Part shown: positions 53,683 through 63,064 of the stretch, piece after piece
How the letters are laid out: each line of letters opens with the position of its first letter
Numbering within the stretch: the stretch's first letter is position 1
Assembly: GCF_009664835.1 (NCBI RefSeq)
Contig: NZ_CP045929.1
Location: forward strand, 4,712,001-4,776,000
Direction of reading: 5' to 3'
DNA length: 64,000 nt
DNA from: Allosaccharopolyspora coralli
GTDB lineage: Bacteria; Actinomycetota; Actinomycetes; Mycobacteriales; Pseudonocardiaceae
Notes under the pieces: generated by a model
What the model saw: the letters and a program-made list of their open reading frames with translations, nothing else
Told to the model about the DNA's origin: nothing
Databases searched by the model: none
Program-made: the position numbers and the translations under genes

Positions 53683-55071
53683 CTACTCGGGGGCCATGTC
53701 GACGAAGCGGCTGTAGTGCAGCTGGTGCGCGACGGTGATCGTGGAGGTCGGTCCGGCACGATGCTTGGCCAGGATCAGGTCCGCCTCACCCATGCGCGGG
53801 TCGTCACGTTCGAACGCGTCCGGCCGGTGAACCAAGATCACCATGTCGGCATCCTGCTCCAGCGAGCCCGACTCGCGAAGGTCGGCCAGCATGGGGCGTT
53901 TGTCCGTTCGCTGTTCCGGACCGCGGTTGAGCTGTGAGATCGCCACGACCGGGACCTCGAGCTCCTTGGCGAGCAGCTTGAGCGCGCGGGAGAACTCGGA
54001 GACCTCCTGCTGCCGCGACTCGACCCGCTTACCCGAGGTCATCAGCTGCAGGTAGTCGACCACGATGAGCTGGATGTCGTTGCGCTGCTTGAGCCTGCGG
54101 GCCTTCGCGCGGATCTCCATCATCGTCAGGTTCGGCGAGTCGTCCACGAACACCGGCGCCTCGCTGATCTCACTCATCCGGCGAGCCAGGCGCGTCCAGT
54201 CGTCGTCGGTCATCTTCCCGCCGCGCATGTCCCCGAGCCGGATGCGCGCTTCCGCGGACAGCAGCCGCATCACGATCTCCGTACGGCCCATCTCCAGCGA
54301 GAAGATGACACTCGCCATGCCGTGGTTCACCGAGGCCGACCGGGCGAAATCCAGACCCAGCGTCGACTTGCCGACACCCGGCCGCGCCGCGACGATGATC
54401 ATCTGCCCTGGGTGCAGGCCGTTCGTGACGGCGTCGAGGTCGGCGAAGCCGCTGGGGACGCCGAGCGACTGCCCGCCACGGGACGCGATGGCGTCGATCT
54501 CGTCCATCGTCGGCTGCAGCAGCTCGTCGAGCGGCGCGAAGTCCTCGCTGGTGCGGCGCTCGGTGACGTCGTAGATCGACGCTTGGGCGCGGTCCACGAC
54601 CTCCTCGATCGCCGAGCCGTCCGAACCGTGGTATCCGAGCTGGACGATGCGGGTGCCCGCCTCGACCAGCCTGCGCAGCACCGCCTTCTCCGAGACGATC
54701 TCCGCGTAGTAGGAGGCGTTCGCGGCCGTCGGCACGGTCGCGATCAGCGTGTGCATGTACGGGGCGCCGCCGACGCGCTGCAGTTCCTGCCTGCGTTCCA
54801 ACTCGGCGGAGACGGTGATCGCATCGGCCGGTTCACCCCGCCCGTACAGGTCGAGGACCACGTCGTAGATCGCCTGGTGTGCGGGCCGGTAGAAGTCCTG
54901 CGGGCTGAGTACCTCGACGACGTCGGCGATCGCGTCCTTGCTCAGCATCATCCCGCCGAGCACCGACTGCTCGGCGGCGACGTCCTGCGGCGGTTGCCGC
55001 TCGAAGGCACTCCCGCCGGAGAATCCGTTCTCGGGGGGTGCTTCGGCCCCTCGTTCGTCGGCCAGCGCCAC
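53683..55071 (-). CDS. dnaB: Replicative DNA helicase DnaB
   Basis: A 462-residue hexameric helicase without an intein. The N-terminal DnaB domain has PPQDVAAEQSVLGGMMLSKDAI and YRPAHQAIYDVVLDLYGRGEP. The RecA-like domain from about 195 has GFADLDAVTNGLHPGQMIIVAARPG with Walker A ARPGVGKST, FSLEMGRTEIVMRLLSAEA, Walker B IQLIVVDYLQLM, and the VVAISQLNRGPEQR segment with the DLRESGSLEQDAD motif. The GTG at 55071 is used. It is close to the origin-proximal ribosomal-protein block. Confidence 0.97.
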   Translation of the reverse strand: MALADERGAEAPPENGFSGGSAFERQPPQDVAAEQSVLGGMMLSKDAIADVVEVLSPQDFYRPAHQAIYDVVLDLYGRGEPADAITVSAELERRQELQRVGGAPYMHTLIATVPTAANASYYAEIVSEKAVLRRLVEAGTRIVQLGYHGSDGSAIEEVVDRAQASIYDVTERRTSEDFAPLDELLQPTMDEIDAIASRGGQSLGVPSGFADLDAVTNGLHPGQMIIVAARPGVGKSTLGLDFARSASVNHGMASVIFSLEMGRTEIVMRLLSAEARIRLGDMRGGKMTDDDWTRLARRMSEISEAPVFVDDSPNLTMMEIRAKARRLKQRNDIQLIVVDYLQLMTSGKRVESRQQEVSEFSRALKLLAKELEVPVVAISQLNRGPEQRTDKRPMLADLRESGSLEQDADMVILVHRPDAFERDDPRMGEADLILAKHRAGPTSTITVAHQLHYSRFVDMAPE

Positions 55072-55676
55072 CGGTACCTGTCACCTTCTGCGGACCAGGC
55101 TGCTCCGCCCGTCCGCCGCCTCGCTGCTGTCGGGTCGACTCCGTCGGTTCCACTGCTGTCGAGTTCGATCTGTGCCCGCCACCGTAATCCGCCGCCGACG
55201 GCCGACGGCCGAGGCGCACGGGCCGCCCGTGCAAGATCACCGACAGCGACACGGGTGTGTGCGCGGCGAAACTAGATCGCCCGTACGGAGCAGGCAAACC
55301 GAACTGTGGACACATTTGTGGACAGCTTGAGGACAGGCATGACCACCCTGGGGACAACCGTGGCCCGTGCGCGTGACGACCTGGGGACAACCTGGGGACA
55401 GGAAACCAAGATCAGCCGTTTCCCGCAGGTCAATCCCTGTGTACAAGCTGTGGAAAGAATTCGATGCGATCGCACGGCGTGTCGAACGCGACTGCCCACG
55501 CGGGCGTGTCGTTCGCGACCGCGCGCGCCCGGGAACGGTGATCGACACGAGCGCAGTCGAGTGATCGGGACCGCCGGACGGCCGTCACTCGAACAGCCGC
55601 ACGTGCTCTCGGCGGTCGAGACGCGCGCACCCGCCGGGGCAAGTCCTGGCGACCTGTCCCCGGCGGGTGCCGGCAC
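55072..55676. other. Intergenic region between rplI and dnaB
   Basis: This is 605 bp without a supported gene. Its centre (55305-55456) holds eight same-orientation DnaA-box-like 9-mers, reported separately. A short frame here is not coding-like. Confidence 0.6.
55305..55456 (-). promoter_or_regulatory. Array of eight DnaA-box-like 9-mers
   Basis: On the plus strand: TGTGGACA 55305, TGTGGACA 55317, TGAGGACA 55328, TGGGGACAA 55349, TGGGGACAA 55382, TGGGGACA 55393, TGTGTACAA 55438, TGTGGAAA 55449. On the minus strand these read TTGTCCACA-like, the actinobacterial DnaA consensus, all in one orientation upstream of dnaB. Titration or dnaB regulation by DnaA is inferred. Confidence 0.5.
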
Positions 55677-56129
55677 TCAGCCCTTGCTCGCGACCTCGAC
55701 CGGGAAGGTCACGCTCACGTCGGGGTGCAGCCGCACCTCGACGGAGTGCTTGCCCAGCTTCTTGATGTGACCCTTGGTGTCCACCGAGCGCTTGTCGATG
55801 TTCGGGCCACCGGCCTGCCGGACCGCCGAGACGACGTCGGCTGCCGTGACCGAACCGAACAGCTTGCCCTGCTTCGAGACCTTCGCCGGGACGTCGACCG
55901 TGCCCAGGTCCTGAAGCTGCTGCTTGAGCTCACGGGCGTGCTCGAGGTTGCGGACCCGACGGTTCTCCTGGACCCGGCGGATCGTCTCGACCTGCTTCTG
56001 CGCACCCTTGGTGGCCACGATGGCCAGACCGCGGGGCAGCAGCAGGTTCCGGGCGTGGCCGTCCCTGACCTCGACGATGTCACCGGACTCGCCGAGCCCG
56101 GACACGTCAGCGGTGAGAATGATCTTCAT
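55677..56129 (-). CDS. rplI: 50S ribosomal protein L9
   Basis: A 150-residue L9. The N-terminal rRNA-binding domain is MKIILTADVSGLGESGDIVEV with the L9 signature GHARNLLLPRGLA. The long connecting helix (KQVETIRRVQENRRVRNLEHARELKQQL) and C-terminal domain with LFGSVTAADVVSAV follow. GAAGGAGA lies before the ATG. It is the last gene of the rpsF-ssb-rpsR-rplI operon. Confidence 0.98.
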   Translation of the reverse strand: MKIILTADVSGLGESGDIVEVRDGHARNLLLPRGLAIVATKGAQKQVETIRRVQENRRVRNLEHARELKQQLQDLGTVDVPAKVSKQGKLFGSVTAADVVSAVRQAGGPNIDKRSVDTKGHIKKLGKHSVEVRLHPDVSVTFPVEVASKG

Positions 56130-56145
56130 GGCTGCGTCTCCTTCC

Positions 56146-56385
56146 TCAGCGTGCGGTCGAGGTGTAGGGCAGCAGGGCGACCTCGCGGGAGTTCTTCACC
56201 GCGATGGCGATGTCGCGCTGGTGCTGGCTGCAGTTCCCGGTCACTCGGCGGGCACGGATCTTGCCGCGGTCCGAGATGTACTTCCGCAGCATGGTGCTGT
56301 CTTTGTAGTCGATGGTCTGCACGTTGTTGCCCTTGCAGAACACGCAGACCTTCTTCTTCGGCTTGCGCACGGGCGCCTTAGCCAT
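56146..56385 (-). CDS. rpsR: 30S ribosomal protein S18
   Basis: A 79-residue S18. Seen: [11 protein letters not shown] with a C-x2-C pair and a further Cys in [25 protein letters not shown], so it may be the zinc-coordinating (C+) form. Many actinobacteria switch to a Cys-free paralogue under zinc starvation; no such paralogue is in this window. AGGAGGAA precedes the ATG at 56385. It binds S6 on the platform of the 30S subunit. Confidence 0.97.
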   Translation of the reverse strand: MAKAPVRKPKKKVCVFCKGNNVQTIDYKDSTMLRKYISDRGKIRARRVTGNCSQHQRDIAIAVKNSREVALLPYTSTAR

Positions 56386-56429
56386 CGTGTTCCTCCTGAA
56401 TGAAACGTCTTCTCGAGTGTGGGAGAGCC

Positions 56430-56915
56430 TCAGAACGGAGGCTCGTCGCTGAACCCGCCGCTGGACCCGGCAGGCGGGGCCGAGCCCCACGGGTCGTTGG
56501 CCGGGGCGGAGTCGCCACCGGAACCACCACCGAAGCCGCCGCCTCCGCTACGACTGACCTTGTTGACCTTGGCCGTCGCGTACCGCAGGGACGGGCCGAT
56601 CTCGTCGACCTCCAGCTCGACGACAGTGCGCTTCTCGCCTTCCTTCGTCTCGAAGGAACGCTGGCGCAACCGTCCCTGCACCACGACGCGCATGCCGCGG
56701 GTGAGGGTCTCGGCCACGTTCTCCGCGGCCTGTCGCCAGATGTTGCAGCGCAGGAACAGGGCCTCGCCGTCCTTCCACTCGCCGCTCTGGCGATCGAAGA
56801 ACCGGGGCGTGGAAGCGACCGTGAAGTTCGCCACCGCGGCACCCGACGGGGTGAAGCGCAGTTCCGGGTCGGCGGTGAGGTTGCCGACCACCGTGATTAC
56901 CGTGTCACCAGCCAT
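56430..56915 (-). CDS. ssb: Single-stranded DNA-binding protein
   Basis: A 161-residue SSB. The OB fold spans about 1-110 ([70 protein letters not shown]). A Gly-rich linker then leads to the acidic tip SDEPPF that docks partner proteins. It lies between rpsF and rpsR in the conserved operon. No frameshift or missing motif is seen. Confidence 0.98.
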   Translation of the reverse strand: MAGDTVITVVGNLTADPELRFTPSGAAVANFTVASTPRFFDRQSGEWKDGEALFLRCNIWRQAAENVAETLTRGMRVVVQGRLRQRSFETKEGEKRTVVELEVDEIGPSLRYATAKVNKVSRSGGGGFGGGSGGDSAPANDPWGSAPPAGSSGGFSDEPPF

Positions 56916-56993
56916 GCCTGCGTGCTCCGTCTTCTGCGGTACGGATTCGGTGCGTGCTCGCCCGGTGGACCGGGCGGACGGGTTCGAGCTGAA

Positions 56994-57353
56994 TCAGGCC
57001 TCGGAGCGAGCCTTCGCCGCGGCCTTCGCTGCCTGGGCCTTGGCGACCCTGGCCTGCTTGCGAGGCTCGACGATCTTGCGCATCACCTTGGTGCGCAGAA
57101 CGGTCTCGTTGAGGCTCAGCTGACGGTCGAGTTCGTTGACCGACGCGGGCTCGCTGTTGAGGTCGACGACGACGTAGATGCCCTCGGCGTGCTTGTCGAT
57201 CTCGTAGGCGAGACGGCGACGGCCCCACACGTCGACCTTCTCGATGCTGCCACCGTCGTTGCGGATGACGTTGAGGAACTTCTCCAGGGACGAAGCGACG
57301 TTGCGCTCGTCCAGGCTCGAGTCGAGGATGACCATGAGCTCGTAATGACGCAT
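56994..57353 (-). CDS. rpsF: 30S ribosomal protein S6
   Basis: A 119-residue S6. Seen: [43 protein letters not shown] (S6 signature region), [17 protein letters not shown], and a C-terminal Lys/Ala-rich extension ([17 protein letters not shown]) common in actinobacteria. ATG 57353 matches the family start. A GGAGGTGA site lies 12 nt upstream; an ATG at 57362 would be only 3 nt from it. Confidence 0.97.
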   Translation of the reverse strand: MRHYELMVILDSSLDERNVASSLEKFLNVIRNDGGSIEKVDVWGRRRLAYEIDKHAEGIYVVVDLNSEPASVNELDRQLSLNETVLRTKVMRKIVEPRKQARVAKAQAAKAAAKARSEA

Positions 57354-57805
57354 GAAGACCATTCACCTCCTGTGGACTCACGGCCACGGGCTCTCCGTGG
57401 CAGGAGGGTCGTTCGCGTCGACGAACTGGACAAGGCTAGCAACCGCCTCCGACCGTCCCGCGCACCGGTCTCGCCCGGGCGCGTCGGACGGCACAGGCGC
57501 GTCGCCGCCGGTCAACGGCAGGCACGACCTCCGGCAACCGTCACGACCTCAGCCCTGGCGCGACTCGACGGCCGCGGCCAGGCACCCCACGCCGACCCGG
57601 CGTCCTGTCTTGTCAGCGGCGCAGCCGCTGAGCAGTCACCACGTCCTCAGCCGGACCACCCGCGGGTTCTCAGCGCCCTCCTCGCGAGGACAGCGATTTC
57701 GCAGCGTAGGCCGCTGCTCAAGAAATCGATCCCGCAGCGAGGAGGGCGCTGAGGTTCCGCCACCCGACCACCAACGCAGAACCACACGCCGCTAACCAAG
57801 AACTC
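57354..57805. other. Region upstream of rpsF with element A5
   Basis: No gene is supported. 57363-57600 should carry the promoter of the ribosomal-protein operon. 57604-57790 is element A5 plus the C-type tail module. Nothing else is recognised. Confidence 0.6.
57604..57790. repeat. Structured 3' element A5 with C-type tail module
   Basis: Outer 15-bp stem CAGCGCCCTCCTCGC (57671-57685) / GCGAGGAGGGCGCTG (57737-57751), second stem CGATTTC (57694-57700) / GAAATCG (57722-57728), inner GCAGCG/CGCTGC hairpin. The leader ends about 15 nt from the stop of the minus-strand secreted protein. The distal tail hairpin CAGCGGCGCAGCCGCTG is at 57614-57630. Confidence 0.85.
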
Positions 57806-58789
57806 TCAGCTGCGACGGAGGACCCAGGTCCGCACCAGCCCGGCGGTCACCATCGCAAGCCCGAACGCGGCCACGAGCACCGGCAGCGCGACCTTCTGGC
57901 TCGCCTCCATCGGCATCGCCTCGGCGCGTCCCACGGCGCGGACCTCGTCCTCGTTCTGCTTCTTCTGCTGCTCGCGCACGGTGTCCTGCATGGGCGGAGG
58001 GGCACCGGGGGTGCGCCCGAAGTCGGCCAGCTTCCAATCCGGCACCGTGCCGGGCTCGAACGAGAAGCCGGGTGCCGACATGGCGCCGTAGCCGGGGTAG
58101 GAACCGGAACCGGGCGCCGAAGGCAGACCGCTGGACGAGGGCGGAGCCGATGCTCCCGGTGCGGCGCCGCCGGGAGCCGACGACGGAGGCGGTGCGGGCT
58201 CCTCGGAGGTGGGCTCCGGCGCGGGTTCGGGGGAAGGCTCGGGGGCGGGTTCCGGTTCCGGAGCGGGTTCCGGCTCGGGTTCCGGCGGCGGAGGCGGCGG
58301 ATCGTCCGGTTCTGCGTGGACCGTGATCGCGTTGCCCATGGCCGTCAGGTTCTTGAAGTGCGTGGTGACGCTGTCGCGCTCTTCCGCCGGGACAGCGCTC
58401 AGCAGCGCGATGCGTTCGGCACCGGCGTCGGCGATGGTGCTGCCGGAGTAGAAGTTGCTGCCTTCCTCGGCAGTGCCCAACGGGATCGGCGACATCGCCG
58501 CGAATTCCTCGGCCGCGCGGTCGGCCTCGCCGAACTGCAGCGGCATCGCCAGCAGCACGGCCTTGCGCACCTTGAAGTCCATCGCGGACGGGTCGACCGC
58601 GACCGGCTGACCGGGCTCGGCACCCTCGACGGCGAGGAAGTCCTCCACGACGAGCGTCTCGGCGGCCTGCGCCGGGGCGGCCAGTCCGAACAAGCCGAAC
58701 GCGGCCGTGGTCACACCCGTGGCCACCACTCGCCGGACCAGGGGATTGTGCGGTCGGGCTGTGTCGCCGCGTTCCGTGTCCCTGCGCAT
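57806..58789 (-). CDS. Secreted/membrane protein with Pro-Glu repeat region
   Basis: A 327-residue protein. It has a Tat/Sec-like signal peptide (RRVVATGVTTAAFGLFGLAAPAQAAE, cleavage near 43). A folded domain (about 45-160) contains FKVRKAVLLAMPLQFGEADRAAEEF. Then come a Pro-Glu/Ala repeat (EPEPEPAPEPEPAPEPSPEP) and a Gly/Ser/Pro linker, and one C-terminal membrane helix (VLPVLVAAFGLAMVTAGLV) with a basic end RTWVLRRS. It is therefore an extracellular domain on a stiff stalk. No family is recognised. A5 forms its 3' end. Confidence 0.78.
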   Translation of the reverse strand: MRRDTERGDTARPHNPLVRRVVATGVTTAAFGLFGLAAPAQAAETLVVEDFLAVEGAEPGQPVAVDPSAMDFKVRKAVLLAMPLQFGEADRAAEEFAAMSPIPLGTAEEGSNFYSGSTIADAGAERIALLSAVPAEERDSVTTHFKNLTAMGNAITVHAEPDDPPPPPPEPEPEPAPEPEPAPEPSPEPAPEPTSEEPAPPPSSAPGGAAPGASAPPSSSGLPSAPGSGSYPGYGAMSAPGFSFEPGTVPDWKLADFGRTPGAPPPMQDTVREQQKKQNEDEVRAVGRAEAMPMEASQKVALPVLVAAFGLAMVTAGLVRTWVLRRS

Positions 58790-59014
58790 CCCATCGCCTC
58801 CCCGTCACGCGTTCGCGTGAATCGGCGTCCCACCCTGCCACTCGATTCAACGCCCGAACAAGCGTGGAGTGACGGTGTTGACCGGTAGATCCACACATTC
58901 ACCAGAATGGACTCGCGCGGATACGCGGTGTCGCGGCACATCGGCGCGGCTCCACAACGTCGGAGTGTGCTCGGTCCGCCGGGACGCTCCTTCCCACCGG
59001 GATATCCTCACCGC

Positions 59015-59806
59015 ATGCGCATCGGTGCTCACGTCCACGACGACGATCCCCTGACCGCCGCGACCGAGCGCGACGCCGACGCCGTGCAGTTCTTCCTGTC
59101 GGACCCGCAGGGCTGGAAGAAGCCGACCGTCCATCCGCAGACCGAAGCTCTGCGCGAGGCCGACGTCGCGGTGTTCGTCCACTCGCCGTACGTGCTCAAC
59201 GTGGCTTCGCTGAACAACCGCATCCGGATCCCCTCCCGCAAGGCGGTCACCCAGCAGGCGACGGCGGCGGCCGGGACCGGGGCGCACGGGCTCGTCGTGC
59301 ACGGTGGCCACGTCACCAAGGACGACGACCCTGACGAGGGCATCGCCAACTGGCGCAAACTGTTCGAACGCCAGGCCGCCGAAGGCGGATTCGAGGTGCC
59401 GATCCTCATCGAGAACACCGCGGGCGGAACCAACGCGATGGCCCGGAACTTCGACATGCTCGCGCGGCTGTGGGACGCCGTCGGCGAGTTCGGGGCCGGG
59501 TTCTGCCTCGACACGTGCCACGCGCACGCAGCAGGAGAAGCACTCCCCGACCTCGTGGAGCGGGCGCGGGCGATCACCGGGCGCGTCGACCTCGTGCACC
59601 TGAACAACTCGCGGGACGAGTTCGGGTCGTCCCGCGACCGGCACGCCAACATTGACAGCGGCGAGATCACCCCCGACGAGCTCGTCGCCGTCTGCTCGGC
59701 GGCCGGAGCGCCGGTGATCGTCGAGACACCCGCCGAGGGTCAGGCCGACGACATCGCGTTCCTGCGCGAGCGGCTGACTTCGCGTCGCGGCGACCGAGAG
59801 GCGTGA
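59015..59806 (+). CDS. Endonuclease IV (AP endonuclease) family protein
   Basis: A 263-residue TIM-barrel metalloprotein of the deoxyribonuclease IV/Nfo family. Seen: MRIGAHV, AVFVHSPYVLN, LVVHGGHV, PILIENTAGG, FCLDTCHAHAAG, and VHLNNSRDEFGSSRDRHANI with many His/Asp/Glu zinc ligands in family order. Nfo incises DNA 5' to abasic sites in base-excision repair. The ATG at 59015 is the family start; the stop overlaps the next GTG start (GTGA), so it is coupled to the mannosyltransferase-like gene. Confidence 0.92.
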   Translation: MRIGAHVHDDDPLTAATERDADAVQFFLSDPQGWKKPTVHPQTEALREADVAVFVHSPYVLNVASLNNRIRIPSRKAVTQQATAAAGTGAHGLVVHGGHVTKDDDPDEGIANWRKLFERQAAEGGFEVPILIENTAGGTNAMARNFDMLARLWDAVGEFGAGFCLDTCHAHAAGEALPDLVERARAITGRVDLVHLNNSRDEFGSSRDRHANIDSGEITPDELVAVCSAAGAPVIVETPAEGQADDIAFLRERLTSRRGDREA

Positions 59807-61191
59807 CGATCGGTTCCGCCGCACTGTCCACGACGGAACGACCGGCGGTCCGTCGACGGTTCCCCACCGCGGCCGTGCTGTGCGTGCTCACCGGGCTCAC
59901 GATGCTGCTGGGCTTCGCGAACAAGGCCCGCTGTCTCGGCCCCGGGTTCGACGAGGACGGTCGTTCGACGCCCGGCTACGCCGACCGGGCCTACGGGCAG
60001 GCGTGCTACTCGGACATCCAGCACCTGTGGCTCGGCAGGCAGATCGACGAGCACGTGTTCCCGTACCTCTCCGGCGGCATCACAGCCGACGGGTCGCTCT
60101 ACGGCGGCGTCGTCGAATACCCGGTGCTGACGGGGGTGCTCATCTGGCTCGGTGCGCTCTTCGCCGACACCGACGCCGGGTTTCTGCTGGGCTCGGCGGT
60201 GCTGATGGCACCGTTCGGACTGGCCGTCGCGTGGTGGCTCGGGCGGCTTCGAGGATGGCGGGCACTGCTGTGGGCGTTGGGACCACCGCTGGTGCTGTAC
60301 TCCTTCCACAACTGGGACCTGCCGGTCATCGCGTGTGCGACGGCGGCGGTCTACGTCGCGGCACGCTCCACGAGACCGCTGCGGGAGCGGGCGACGCTCG
60401 CGGCCGTCCTGCTCGGCCTGGGTTTCGCGTTCAAGATCTACCCGGCGATCTTCGTGCTGCCGTTGGCGCTGCTGGTGCTCAGCGGCGGTCGCGACGGCGC
60501 AGAGGCGCCGCCGGGAGTCCGTTACGACGTGCGCGGAGCCCTCCGGGTGGTCGGCGCGGCGGTGGGTACGGCTGTGCTGGTCAACGCGCCGTTCGCGGTG
60601 CTGGGTTTCGAGGGCTGGGTCGCCTCGTTCGAGTTCCAGTCCCGGCGGCAGGTCGACCTGAGCACGAACTCCATCTGGTACTGGGGATTCCGTGCGGTCG
60701 CGGACACCGAACAGTTCCAGGACACGATGAGTCTCGTCTCGCCGCTGCTGGTGATCGCCGCGTTCGTGCTCGCGTGCGCGCTCGGCTGGCGCCGGATGCG
60801 CCAGACCGGCACGTACCCGTGGGTGGTGGTCTCCGCGGCGATGCTGTGCGGCTTCCTGCTGCTGCACAAGGTGCACTCACCGCAGTACACGTTGTGGCTG
60901 TTGCCGTTCTTCGTGCTGGTGTCGGTGCGGTGGGGCTGGATCGTCGCGTATCTGGTGGCCGACCTCGCGATGGGGATCAGCGTCTTCGTGTGGCTGCACC
61001 TGACCACGCTCGGCGAGGGCTACAGCATCTACGAGGGATTCACCGCGCAGGCGCTCATGATCGGCGTGTGGGGCCGGGCGGCACTGCTGATCGGACTGTT
61101 CGTCGCGTTCCTCGGCGCCCGCTCACCAGTGGACGACTCCCCACCGGAACCGACCACGAGCCGTCGACTCGACGCCGGGCGTTTGCGGTAA
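59803..61191 (+). CDS. GT87-family (DUF2029-like) glycosyltransferase, first copy
   Basis: A 462-residue polytopic GT-C enzyme with about ten membrane helices. Seen: an extracytoplasmic loop with YGQACYSDIQHLW (the conserved Asp after Cys-Tyr-Ser is the candidate catalytic acid), VEYPVLTGV, FKIYPAIFVLPLALL and HKVHSPQYTLWLLPF. Such enzymes add mannose from polyprenyl-phosphate-mannose to lipids or glycans. GTG overlaps the Nfo stop. The M. tuberculosis Rv0051 region is the comparable locus. Confidence 0.9.
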   Translation: MTIGSAALSTTERPAVRRRFPTAAVLCVLTGLTMLLGFANKARCLGPGFDEDGRSTPGYADRAYGQACYSDIQHLWLGRQIDEHVFPYLSGGITADGSLYGGVVEYPVLTGVLIWLGALFADTDAGFLLGSAVLMAPFGLAVAWWLGRLRGWRALLWALGPPLVLYSFHNWDLPVIACATAAVYVAARSTRPLRERATLAAVLLGLGFAFKIYPAIFVLPLALLVLSGGRDGAEAPPGVRYDVRGALRVVGAAVGTAVLVNAPFAVLGFEGWVASFEFQSRRQVDLSTNSIWYWGFRAVADTEQFQDTMSLVSPLLVIAAFVLACALGWRRMRQTGTYPWVVVSAAMLCGFLLLHKVHSPQYTLWLLPFFVLVSVRWGWIVAYLVADLAMGISVFVWLHLTTLGEGYSIYEGFTAQALMIGVWGRAALLIGLFVAFLGARSPVDDSPPEPTTSRRLDAGRLR

Positions 61192-61192
61192 C

Positions 61193-61345
61193 CGCCTACG
61201 CAGACCGGCAACCCGCGGGTTCTCAGCGCCCTCCTCGCGAGGACAGCGAGTTCGCTGCGTAGGTCGCTACTCGAGAAATCGATCCCGCAGCGAGGAGGGC
61301 GCTGAGGTTCCGCCACGCAACCACCCACGCAAATCAACCCGCACG
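61193..61345. repeat. Structured 3' element A6
   Basis: Outer stem CAGCGCCCTCCTCGC (61224-61238) / GCGAGGAGGGCGCTG (61290-61304), second stem CGAGTTC/GAAATCG (weaker), inner GTAG/CTAC-type hairpin. The leader overlaps the last codons of the minus-strand glycosyltransferase gene: its TGA at 61334-61336 is embedded in the leader GGGTTGATTT. Confidence 0.82.
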
Positions 61346-62953
61346 CCCCTTCAGCCCGGGGAGGACGAAACGGTCGGGGGTGCCGTCGAACGGCCCTCCA
61401 CAAGGGTCGTCCACAGTGGAGTCCCGACCTGGCGGCCGCAACGCCGCACGCACCTTGTCGTGCGCCGGGGCGAGGATCTCGCGCACGATCAGGACGCAGA
61501 GCAGCACCACGACGACGTCGCGGACGACGACCGCACCGAGGAACCAGCCCTCCGGCAGTCCCTTGTTGCCGACACCGAGGTAGTAGTACATCCGCGGCGC
61601 CCACACCATCGCGTCGAGCAGCATCCAGACCGCCAGCAGCCGCCAGCGCGGGATGGCGAGCACGGCCAACGGGACCAGCCACAGCGAGTACTGCGGGCTC
61701 CACACCTTGTTCGTGAGCAGGAACGCGGCCACCACGAGGAAGCACAACTGCGCCAGCCGGGGCCGGTACGGGGCGGCGAGCGCGAGCCACCCGATCGCCG
61801 CGCAGGCGCCGAGAAAGAGCACGAGGCTCACCGCGTTCAACACCGACGGCGCCTGCCCGAACTGGAGCTCGCCGTCGAAACCCGCCCACCCGGTGAAGTA
61901 CTCGACGACGTTGTAGAGCGAGTCCGGGTCCGCCGGCCGTTCACTGTTGAGCCGGAAGAACTCCCACCAGCCCGCCGGGTACGCGAGCATGATCGGCAGG
62001 TTCACCGCCAGCCACGTCCCCGCCGCGACCAGGATGGCCTTCACCGCCTCCTGTACTCGCCCGGATCTCAGGCACAGCACCAGGATCGGCCCGAGCAGGA
62101 ACAGCGGGAACAGCTTCGCGGCCCCGCCGAGCCCGAAGAGGACGCCCGCCAGGACCGGCCGTCGTCGCGCCCACGCGAGCAGGCCCGTCAACGCTCCCGC
62201 CGTGGCGAGCGTGTCGAAGTTGGTGAACGCGTGCACCAGCACCAGCGGGGACACGGCCGCCAACACCGCGTCCCAGACCCGTCTGCGGCACAACGCCACG
62301 AGCGCCCAGATCGTGGTGAGCCACGCTCCGGCGAGCCAGAGCGCGGTGGCGTTGAAGTAGACGACGACGGGCACCGAACTCGGCAGCGGAGTCCGCTCCG
62401 CGAACGTCACCCAGCCGTCGGTGATCTTCGCGTTGACCCACTGGAACAACCCGGTCAGCACCGGGTACTCCATGTACCGGACCCGCTCCTGTGGTGTCCC
62501 CTCGTTCTCCACGAACGACGTCTTGTACGGAAACGCGTCGTCCGGGGCGAGGTCGCCCACCCCGAACCGGGGAACGATGTCCGAGTAGCACATCGCCGTG
62601 TACTGCGTGCTGTTGCGCCAGTCGAGCTGCGGCCCCTGCTCGGTCTCGTAGGTCTGCAGGCACGGCGCCTTGAACAGCCACCCCGCCGCGAGTGTGAGGG
62701 TCGCGAGCAGCAGTATCACTCGCAGCGGTGTCCAGAACCGCTGACGTCCGACCTGGGCGTGCCTGCCCATGCGGCCGCCGGTGAGCCGGCTCAGCGAGCG
62801 CGCGAGCGGTTCGGTCCAGCTGGCCACGACCCGGTCCGCCGCGCCGAGCGAACGGCGATCGACTCGTGCCCCGGCCGGTGGCCGTCCCGCTTCGGAACCG
62901 TCGGACGCCGGCACGTCGTCAGGCGGCGCGGGCCGGTCGGGCGAGGTGGACAC
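61334..62953 (-). CDS. GT87-family (DUF2029-like) glycosyltransferase, second copy
   Basis: A 539-residue membrane protein. A cytoplasmic N-terminus of about 75 residues, Pro/Ala/Arg-rich, precedes about ten helices. Seen: FKAPCLQTYETEQG, YTAMCYSDIVPRFG (same Cys-Tyr-Ser-Asp motif as the first copy), MEYPVLTGLFQW, GAAKLFPLFLLGPI and KVWSPQYSLWLVPLAV. It is convergent to the first copy with A6 between, and downstream of the penicillin-binding protein on the same strand. Polyprenyl-phosphate-mannose dependence is inferred from family. Confidence 0.9.
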   Translation of the reverse strand: MSTSPDRPAPPDDVPASDGSEAGRPPAGARVDRRSLGAADRVVASWTEPLARSLSRLTGGRMGRHAQVGRQRFWTPLRVILLLATLTLAAGWLFKAPCLQTYETEQGPQLDWRNSTQYTAMCYSDIVPRFGVGDLAPDDAFPYKTSFVENEGTPQERVRYMEYPVLTGLFQWVNAKITDGWVTFAERTPLPSSVPVVVYFNATALWLAGAWLTTIWALVALCRRRVWDAVLAAVSPLVLVHAFTNFDTLATAGALTGLLAWARRRPVLAGVLFGLGGAAKLFPLFLLGPILVLCLRSGRVQEAVKAILVAAGTWLAVNLPIMLAYPAGWWEFFRLNSERPADPDSLYNVVEYFTGWAGFDGELQFGQAPSVLNAVSLVLFLGACAAIGWLALAAPYRPRLAQLCFLVVAAFLLTNKVWSPQYSLWLVPLAVLAIPRWRLLAVWMLLDAMVWAPRMYYYLGVGNKGLPEGWFLGAVVVRDVVVVLLCVLIVREILAPAHDKVRAALRPPGRDSTVDDPCGGPFDGTPDRFVLPGLKGRAG

Positions 62954-63026
62954 GCCCGGATGCTACGGCGCCGCTCCCACCGCCCGGTCCACGGGACACG
63001 GGACACAGGGCCGCGGAGACACCGAA

Positions 63027-63056
63027 GGCCGGACACCACCGTGGTGATGTCCGGCC
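63027..63056. terminator. Hairpin downstream of the penicillin-binding protein gene
   Basis: GGCCGGAC and CACCAC pair with GTGGTG and GTCCGGCC, with a 2-nt bulge. It lies 9 nt after the PBP stop and before the glycosyltransferase gene, so it is a terminator or attenuator within the possible operon. Confidence 0.6.
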
Positions 63057-63064
63057 GGCCGGGG

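Noticed and set aside
55272-55676. Small frames between rplI and dnaB
   Set aside because: The sequence is made of DnaA-box-like words and lacks a ribosome-binding site; product composition is not protein-like.
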